A stretch of DNA of 7,332 nucleotides. Origin: Thermoprotei archaeon (GTDB taxonomy: Archaea; Thermoproteota; Thermoprotei; QMSL01; B3-G16). Of the stretch, positions 1 through 5,570 are shown one piece after another. The position numbers and the translations under genes are program-made. The stretch's first letter is position 1. Each line of letters starts with the position of its first letter. Below the pieces are notes generated by a model. The model searched no databases. It worked only from the letters and a program-made list of their open reading frames with translations, and was not told the origin of the DNA. Location: assembly GCA_021158375.1 (NCBI GenBank), contig JAGGUS010000089.1, positions 1-7,332 of the forward strand, given 5' to 3'.

Positions 1-2241
1 CCTGCTGATGCAAGATTGATAGAGGTAATCAACTTAAGAGTCGATGAAGCACCTTTAACAGGAGAATCCGTTCCAGTAGAGAAGAGGATAGAAAAGTTAC
101 CTCGTGAAACAGCATTAGCCGATAGAAAGAACATGGTATACGCAGGGACTGTAGTCACTTACGGTAAGGGAAAGGCTGTAGTTGTAGCTACTGGGATGAT
201 GACAGAGATAGGGAAAATAGCAGCAACTCTTCAAAGAGTCGAAAAAGAAGAAACGCCTCTTGAGCGAAGGATGAAGCATATAGGCAAGATATTGACGATA
301 TTATGTATTGCCGTTGCAACATTAGTATCGCTTGTAGGCCTCCTGATCTGGCATTATGATATACTAACTATGGTGATGTGGGCTATAAGCCTCGCAGTAG
401 CAGCGGTTCCAGAGGCACTACCAGCAATAGTAACAGGAACATTAGCTATAGGAATGTACCATATGGCTAAGAGAAACGCCATAATTAGGAGGTTACCAGC
501 AGTTGAAACGTTAGGGAGTACAGATTTCATATGCTCAGATAAAACAGGAACAATGACTAAGGGGGAGATGACTGTAAGAGAGATCTACGTATACGACCGC
601 ATAATAAAGGTTACTGGAAGTGGATACGATCCTAGTGGCGAGTTCTTACTTAATGGGAAGAAGATAAATCCTGAAGAGCTTCAAGAGGTTAAATTGTTAC
701 TACTTAATTGCGCTCTTAATAATGATGCATCATTAGAAAGGAGAAGCGATAGATGGGTAGTTCATGGCGATACTACTGAAGGAGCACTCCTAGTTTTAGC
801 TAAAAAGGCAGGAATTGATATAGAAAATATTAAAAAGGAATATCCTAGAATAAGTGAGATACCGTTCTCATCAGAGAGGAAAAGAATGACTACATTTCAT
901 AGGACTCCCGAGGGTACTATAGTAGCATTCTTAAAGGGCGCTCCGGAGGTAGTCTTAAGGATATCAGATAGAATTATGGTAAATGGTGAAGTAAAGAAGT
1001 TAACTGAAGAGATGAGAGATAGGATAATGAGAGAAGTAGAGGAACTTGCTTCAAGAGGTCTTAGAAACCTTGCCTTCGCCTATAAGATTTCAAGCATTGA
1101 AGAAGCAAGAAAGGCTAATGGAAAAGTGGAAAGAGGATTCACCTTCCTAGGAATAGTAGGCATAATAGATCCCCCTAGACCTGAAGTTAAAGAAGCCATA
1201 GAACTTTGTAAAAAAGCAGGGATTAAAGTGGCGATGATAACAGGAGATCACAAATTAACAGCTATCGCAGTAGCTAAGGAGCTTGGCCTCATTGAAAGTG
1301 AAAGTAAGGTATTAACTGGTGTAGAATTGGATAAAATGAGCGAAGAAGAATTGAAAAGAATTGTAGAGGAAGTCAAAGTATACGCTAGGGTATCACCAGA
1401 GCATAAGCTCAAAATAGTGAGAGCATTAAAAGCTCATAGGCACATAGTGGCTATGACGGGCGATGGTGTAAACGATGCTCCAGCCCTTAAGGCAGCCGAC
1501 ATAGGGATAGCTATGGGTATCACGGGAACTGAGGTTGCAAAGGAGGCATCAGACATGATACTAGCCGATGATAACTTCGCCACAATTGTAGAGGCAGTAA
1601 AGAAGGGAAGGGAGATTTTCGAGAGCATAAGGAAATATTTAGCGTATCTGTTAAGATGTAATATAACCGAAATAATATTACCTCTTGTAGCATCATTGAT
1701 GAAGTTACCCCTGCCTTTTACAGCAGTTCAATACTTATGGATAAATCTTATAACGGATGGCCTCCCAGCTTTAGCATTAGGGGTAGATCCACCAGACCCA
1801 GATATAATGGAGAGGCCGCCAAGGAGAGTAGATGAACCAGTGTTTGATAGGAGGGAAGTAATATTATTTTTGGTTATAACTCCGTTAATAGCAACTATTA
1901 TGTTAATCACATTATTCGCTTCGCAACTTCGCATGGGAGTATCTGTATTAGAGGCTAGGACTACATTACTGATTGCAATGATAATGACAGAACTTACTTT
2001 AGCGCTTTCATGTAGGTCTCTCAGATATTCGGTATTTAGAGTCGGATTGCTCAAGAATAGATACCTTATGCTTGCCATAGTAGTTTCAATGTTACTACAG
2101 ATCTTAGTGTTATATTTAGAGCCCTTAAGAATAGCATTCGGTGTAGTCACACCTAAGGCTACCGACTGGATGTTAAGTATACTTGTAGCACTAATAATAT
2201 TCGCGATACTAGAGGCTTTAAAAGAATTGTGGAAAGGATAA
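1..2241 (+). CDS. P2A-type (SERCA-like) Ca2+-transporting P-type ATPase, 5' end cut by window
   Basis: Membrane cation pump driven by ATP through an aspartyl-phosphate intermediate; calcium export is the likely role. The frame is open from base 1 and reads PADARLIEV before the first TTG at 16, so that TTG is not the start. Roughly 130-150 N-terminal residues (TM1-2 and part of the actuator domain) lie outside. Codon numbers count from base 1. TGES (actuator) is at 20-23, PEALP in TM4 at 137-141, DKTGT with the phosphorylated Asp180, a nucleotide-binding FSSERKRM stretch, KGAPE at 312-316, MITGDH, and TGDGVNDAP at 486-494. The SERCA Ca2+ ligands have counterparts: VAAVPE in TM4, Asn554/Glu557 in TM5, Asn582/Thr585/Asp586 in TM6 and Glu664 in TM8. 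The E309-to-D351 spacing of SERCA (42) is reproduced exactly. The C-terminus is complete through TM10. The class is nearly certain; Ca2+ rather than Mn2+ or another ion is inferred. It converges on the next gene with 8 bases between stops. Confidence 0.95.
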   Translation, partial: PADARLIEVINLRVDEAPLTGESVPVEKRIEKLPRETALADRKNMVYAGTVVTYGKGKAVVVATGMMTEIGKIAATLQRVEKEETPLERRMKHIGKILTILCIAVATLVSLVGLLIWHYDILTMVMWAISLAVAAVPEALPAIVTGTLAIGMYHMAKRNAIIRRLPAVETLGSTDFICSDKTGTMTKGEMTVREIYVYDRIIKVTGSGYDPSGEFLLNGKKINPEELQEVKLLLLNCALNNDASLERRSDRWVVHGDTTEGALLVLAKKAGIDIENIKKEYPRISEIPFSSERKRMTTFHRTPEGTIVAFLKGAPEVVLRISDRIMVNGEVKKLTEEMRDRIMREVEELASRGLRNLAFAYKISSIEEARKANGKVERGFTFLGIVGIIDPPRPEVKEAIELCKKAGIKVAMITGDHKLTAIAVAKELGLIESESKVLTGVELDKMSEEELKRIVEEVKVYARVSPEHKLKIVRALKAHRHIVAMTGDGVNDAPALKAADIGIAMGITGTEVAKEASDMILADDNFATIVEAVKKGREIFESIRKYLAYLLRCNITEIILPLVASLMKLPLPFTAVQYLWINLITDGLPALALGVDPPDPDIMERPPRRVDEPVFDRREVILFLVITPLIATIMLITLFASQLRMGVSVLEARTTLLIAMIMTELTLALSCRSLRYSVFRVGLLKNRYLMLAIVVSMLLQILVLYLEPLRIAFGVVTPKATDWMLSILVALIIFAILEALKELWKG

Positions 2242-2249
2242 ACAAAATT
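2242..2249. terminator. Convergent gene end with AAAATTTT palindrome
   Basis: The ATPase stop (2239-2241) and permease stop (2250-2252) face each other across 8 bases. The palindrome AAAATTTT at 2244-2251 gives a four-base T run on both strands, compatible with short archaeal T-tract termination, but it is minimal. No stem-loop is visible. Termination may really occur inside the opposite gene. Confidence 0.25.
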
Positions 2250-5200
2250 TTATGGCTTTAAAAGTTCAGATGCAGGCGCCTCTAAGTACTTAAATACTTT
2301 TTCTGCGGTTAACAGCTTAGATTCGTACTCGGAAAGCTTCTTCTTAAGCTCTCTAGATTTCTCTTCATAGTCTCTTCTAGGTATTTCATTCAATTCATGT
2401 GCTATCTCTAGCCGCTCAAGCTCGCTTCTAAGTTTGGAGATTTCATCCTTTAGTTGCTTGTAGAATGGTTCCAATTTAGTCCTAATGGACATAAGTCGTC
2501 TATTAAGCGATGTTAACCTTCTCCTATACTTCTCGCTATATTCGCTATACAGCCTTATTGAGATCCTTGGCTTCATCTCTTCTAATTTCCGTATCTTATC
2601 TCTGACATCATCTATTTCCTTCAATATCGAGCTAGCTACATCTAATAGTTCATCTATTGTCACAATAGGTGCAGGGGCTTCTCTTCTAAGTACTACAAAT
2701 CTTATTTGCCTATTCTTCCATTCGGGATATTTTATTAGCTTATTCTCTATTCGGTATATAATATTACCTAAGAACATGTATCTAGCAAAGTCTTGAGGTA
2801 CTTGAAGTTCAAGCAATAAGCTATCATCACGTCTTATAGTTTTTAGCCTACACCTTACGGTGGTTGATCTTTGAGAAGATGGTAAAGTATTAAACGTTAT
2901 TGAAAACGTACCATCTAAGAATACTTCTTCTTTAAGTATGTCTTTTGGATTTAGTATTTCTTCTTTAATAAATTTATAGAGCATACTCGCCTCAAATACC
3001 GATACTCTAATGGGCAATACGTATTTTGCATAACCACCCTCTATTCTGAGATCCTTAAATGTTATAGATTTACGCTTCCTTCTTCCCATTAAAGAGTATA
3101 CTTGAGCCTTCATAGCAGGAGCAAGACTAGCTATTAAAGTCATAAAGAGGCCCATAGTAAGCGCTATGTATATTGAGCTTATAGGTAATGTTTCAAATGA
3201 TGGTGATCTAAGGAATGAACTACTGAAGAACTCGGTACCTCTTTTAGTTATCTCGGTAACTATTGGGCCTATTACCCAGCCTATAAATGACGATAGGAAA
3301 CCTAGTATTAAAGCTTCAGTAGTCATTATAATGAACATGCGCCTAGGGCTTGCCCCAAGAATTCCTAGTATTTTGTAATCACGCCTTCTATCTTCAAGAG
3401 CGTTAAGCATTATTGAGAATGTGAATAGAGATCCTATAAGAAGGAGTACTATCAATTCTTTAATTCCACCTACTGCGATCGCAGATACGTATTGATAGGT
3501 TATGGCCTTATCGTAGAGCATCGCAGTTACCTCAAACGGCATTAGTACAGCTAACTGTTTAGCTAATGTAGATAGCCCCTCAGGGCCTTCTGTAAGGACG
3601 ATTATCTGAGTTGTGACCATATACGCTGTGAGCACATCTCTTGGAACTATAAGAACTGGCATCCTAAGCATATCAGGGAAGAATGGCTTTCCATCAGGTG
3701 CTGTTAAATTGGCTAAAGTGTATGGATCATAAAAGCCCACTATCTTAAATGGTATTAAAGTCAAGGGACCTACTGCAGTCCAGCCTTGTGAACCCATTTG
3801 AATTAATACTAAAGTGAGGTTATCGTTAAGATGGAATATGTGAGAATACGTATCTGGAAGCAATATCTCAGGATTTCCACTTAAAAGGAACCTTCCTTGT
3901 ATTATATACTGTGAGATATGGAAATACCTATCCATGAACTCAGGATCTATCCCTATTACCCTCACAGGAATCCATATAGGAGCTTGTATTCCAACCTCAT
4001 AGCCCATTCCAGGTCTACATACAGTTATGAGACCTTCATCTAGTACTAAGAGCTGATGTTCGAGCCACTTTAAATCAGCTAATGTGAGGCCTTCTGGTCG
4101 CTTATTCAAATCAGCAACCATGTATATGCCATAAAGTTTAGGTTCTAAGCTATGCGGATATTCCTGTAACATTGGGCTTATCGATATCCTAGCAACCGTT
4201 ATCATAGAGGCTATTGTTAATGCTAAAGTGAATAACGCTGCTGCCCTCCTCTTGATCCTAGCCCTTATGTATTGCAGTACTAAACCTACTGTTGAACCCC
4301 TAGTCATGAACAATGTTGATACGAGCAGATAAATGGAAAACGTTACAAGGCCTAAAAGGATAATAAGCATAGGTATTTTTTCAGGCGCTATAGCACCTAC
4401 ATTCATACCAAATGCTTTTAATGACATGGTCATTGCAACTTTAATTGATGGCTGGAACAATATTAAGCAGAAGAGCAACGCTAGGAATACTATTAAAGAG
4501 ACTAGTTCTTTGAACTTACTTTCCCTTAGGAATATCGTTGTTATTATTGAGCTGAAACCAATTATTATGCCTAACATGAGGAATCCTGAAATTATTGCGG
4601 TCTTCTCAAATGACTTCACAGCAATTAATGTAGTACGTATACTGTTCCATAGGCTAGTCATGGCTGATACGGCGGCCTCATATTCTCCTACTTCAAATAA
4701 GATAAGCGATTGATTTGCAAGATACATTATGGCATCAAGAGATTGTGGTATACCAAGCTCTTCGGTTATAGAGTAGCCTAATTTCTTGAACCATATGGCT
4801 AGGCTCTGTATTTCGCCTATCTTACGCTCTATAAGTATTTTAGCTGCATAAGAACTCCATGGTATTGATGTAGTAGAGTTTGTAACTAATATTCTAACAT
4901 CCACCGGAATCTTATATCCATCCTCGCTTATCTCTCCGCTAATGTAAACTGTGTAATTAAGGGGAACTAGATATACATCCTCATATGATAGTTCGGATAC
5001 TAAGACACCCGGCGTCACAGAAAGAGTTACTGTCTTCCCAGTAGACGGATCGACTGAGGAGACATTAACGAGTTTCCCCGTTAGCGTCCAGATATAGCAC
5101 TTTATTACAAAGGTATCGTTCCTCATTATAACATAGAGCGGTACTCTTAAGTTATCATAGACCGTCTCATTTGTAGCCAGATATAGTCCAGCGTTATATT

Positions 5201-5570
5201 TAACGTCCTCCATAACGGTATCACATATCTTTATTACTACAAGGGGAGAGCTATTAGTAGGTCTTAACGAGAGTTTTGTAAGGAATGCGTCTATTCTTCT
5301 AATTCGAGTATTCTTCCATAAAGCACATGCTTGCCCAGTCACATTAGTAGTTAAGTAAAAAGTATCTCCTCCTATGTTAGTATGTATTGAAACAATTAAG
5401 CTTACATTAGACAATGGCCTTTCTGTGTAATAATCCCTAACCATAACCTCAAGCATTATTTTCCTTTGAATAGATTTTGCAGCACAAGAGACAGTACTAG
5501 GAGTAATTAATAGCAGTACGATGGATGAAGCCACTATTAAGAATAAGGGCATGAACTTAAGGGACTTCAT
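2250..5570 (-). CDS. FtsX/MacB-type ABC transporter permease with large glycosylated ectodomain and cytoplasmic coiled-coil tail (1106 aa)
   Basis: Start ATG is fixed by a signal peptide (residues 1-29), a Shine-Dalgarno-like site and an ATGA overlap with the upstream stop. Order of parts: beta-sandwich-like exported region about 33-245; helical hairpin about 250-320; TM helices about 324-347, 355-373 and 401-421; then a canonical FtsX/MacB core. The core has an Arg-rich lead-in and TM at 444-462, a MacB-like ectodomain 463-700 (VRVIGID, GRFLLSGNPEILLP, then KIVGFYDP), TM 701-722, the cytoplasmic loop LEDRRRDYKILGILGASPRR, and TMs 745-771 and 799-819. After this come an unrecognised alpha/beta segment about 845-965 and coiled coil 972-1095. 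All 11 N-x-S/T sequons fall in predicted outside regions. Typical MacB/FtsX permeases have about 400 residues, or 650 with a fused ATPase; no Walker motifs occur here, so a separate ABC ATPase is expected. Permease family is well supported; the substrate is unknown, and a mechanotransmission role (as for MacB or FtsEX) is possible. Confidence 0.88.
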   Translation of the reverse strand: MKSLKFMPLFLIVASSIVLLLITPSTVSCAAKSIQRKIMLEVMVRDYYTERPLSNVSLIVSIHTNIGGDTFYLTTNVTGQACALWKNTRIRRIDAFLTKLSLRPTNSSPLVVIKICDTVMEDVKYNAGLYLATNETVYDNLRVPLYVIMRNDTFVIKCYIWTLTGKLVNVSSVDPSTGKTVTLSVTPGVLVSELSYEDVYLVPLNYTVYISGEISEDGYKIPVDVRILVTNSTTSIPWSSYAAKILIERKIGEIQSLAIWFKKLGYSITEELGIPQSLDAIMYLANQSLILFEVGEYEAAVSAMTSLWNSIRTTLIAVKSFEKTAIISGFLMLGIIIGFSSIITTIFLRESKFKELVSLIVFLALLFCLILFQPSIKVAMTMSLKAFGMNVGAIAPEKIPMLIILLGLVTFSIYLLVSTLFMTRGSTVGLVLQYIRARIKRRAAALFTLALTIASMITVARISISPMLQEYPHSLEPKLYGIYMVADLNKRPEGLTLADLKWLEHQLLVLDEGLITVCRPGMGYEVGIQAPIWIPVRVIGIDPEFMDRYFHISQYIIQGRFLLSGNPEILLPDTYSHIFHLNDNLTLVLIQMGSQGWTAVGPLTLIPFKIVGFYDPYTLANLTAPDGKPFFPDMLRMPVLIVPRDVLTAYMVTTQIIVLTEGPEGLSTLAKQLAVLMPFEVTAMLYDKAITYQYVSAIAVGGIKELIVLLLIGSLFTFSIMLNALEDRRRDYKILGILGASPRRMFIIMTTEALILGFLSSFIGWVIGPIVTEITKRGTEFFSSSFLRSPSFETLPISSIYIALTMGLFMTLIASLAPAMKAQVYSLMGRRKRKSITFKDLRIEGGYAKYVLPIRVSVFEASMLYKFIKEEILNPKDILKEEVFLDGTFSITFNTLPSSQRSTTVRCRLKTIRRDDSLLLELQVPQDFARYMFLGNIIYRIENKLIKYPEWKNRQIRFVVLRREAPAPIVTIDELLDVASSILKEIDDVRDKIRKLEEMKPRISIRLYSEYSEKYRRRLTSLNRRLMSIRTKLEPFYKQLKDEISKLRSELERLEIAHELNEIPRRDYEEKSRELKKKLSEYESKLLTAEKVFKYLEAPASELLKP
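2286..2657 (-). other. C-terminal cytoplasmic coiled coil of the permease
   Basis: Residues 972-1095 are rich in Glu, Lys, Arg and Leu with heptad-like spacing, run without sequons, and follow the last TM on its predicted cytoplasmic side. The region divides at Glu1034-Pro1035 into two helical blocks; the second carries the hairpin HELNEIPRRDYEEKSREL. Standard FtsX/MacB permeases end shortly after the last TM, so this is an added module, probably for oligomerisation or partner binding. Confidence 0.75.
3114..4241 (-). other. FtsX/MacB permease core (four TM helices with MacB-like ectodomain)
   Basis: Residues 444-819 of the permease hold the recognisable family core. It comprises TM 444-462 preceded by an Arg/Lys-rich cytoplasmic stretch, an ectodomain 463-700 with MacB periplasmic-core-like elements, and the C-terminal FtsX domain with TMs 701-722, 745-771 and 799-819. 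The cytoplasmic loop 725-744 (LEDRRRDYKILGILGASPRR) corresponds to the Rxx-E/D-ygilrxlGas signature that follows the coupling region in this family. Charge distribution fits positive-inside for every loop. Confidence 0.85.
5484..5570 (-). other. Signal peptide of the permease
   Basis: Residues 1-29 read as a Sec-type signal: Lys at 3 and 5, a hydrophobic core about 7-23 (MPLFLIVASSIVLLLIT), then a polar stretch STVSCAAKS with small residues suitable for signal peptidase near 28-31. A signal peptide on a permease is unusual but fits the roughly 290 exported residues that follow before the first internal TM. It could instead remain as an uncleaved N-terminal anchor. Confidence 0.65.

Noticed and set aside
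16..18. TTG at 16 as start codon of the P-type ATPase
   Set aside because: The same frame is open to base 1 and encodes PADAR, a conserved stretch of the actuator domain; TM1-2 are also missing, so the gene simply begins outside.
1434..2150. Minus-strand reading frames of 64 and 140 codons inside the ATPase gene
   Set aside because: They lie wholly antisense to strongly conserved pump motifs (TGDGVNDAP, TM5-TM9) and show no domain or signal of their own.
2274..2281. AGGCGCCT palindrome near the permease stop
   Set aside because: It is only an 8-base self-complementary site encoding EAPA, with no loop or adjacent T run, so it does not make a terminator hairpin.
3125..4225. Recurring short strings such as TATTAAAGTC and CTAAAGTGA in the permease gene
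   Set aside because: They fall in coding sequence for similar hydrophobic dipeptides and are irregularly spaced; no direct-repeat array or attachment site results.
2485..4713. Plus-strand reading frames of 70-126 codons inside the permease gene (2485-2796, 3166-3378, 4333-4713)
   Set aside because: They are antisense to a continuous, family-matching permease frame; their hydrophobic, Ser/Ile-rich translations are typical of shadow frames.
5478..5492. Possible lipobox (TVSC with Cys29) making the permease a lipoprotein
   Set aside because: Position -3 is Thr rather than Leu/Val/Ile, and lipidation of a multi-TM permease is not expected; a plain signal peptide explains the segment.
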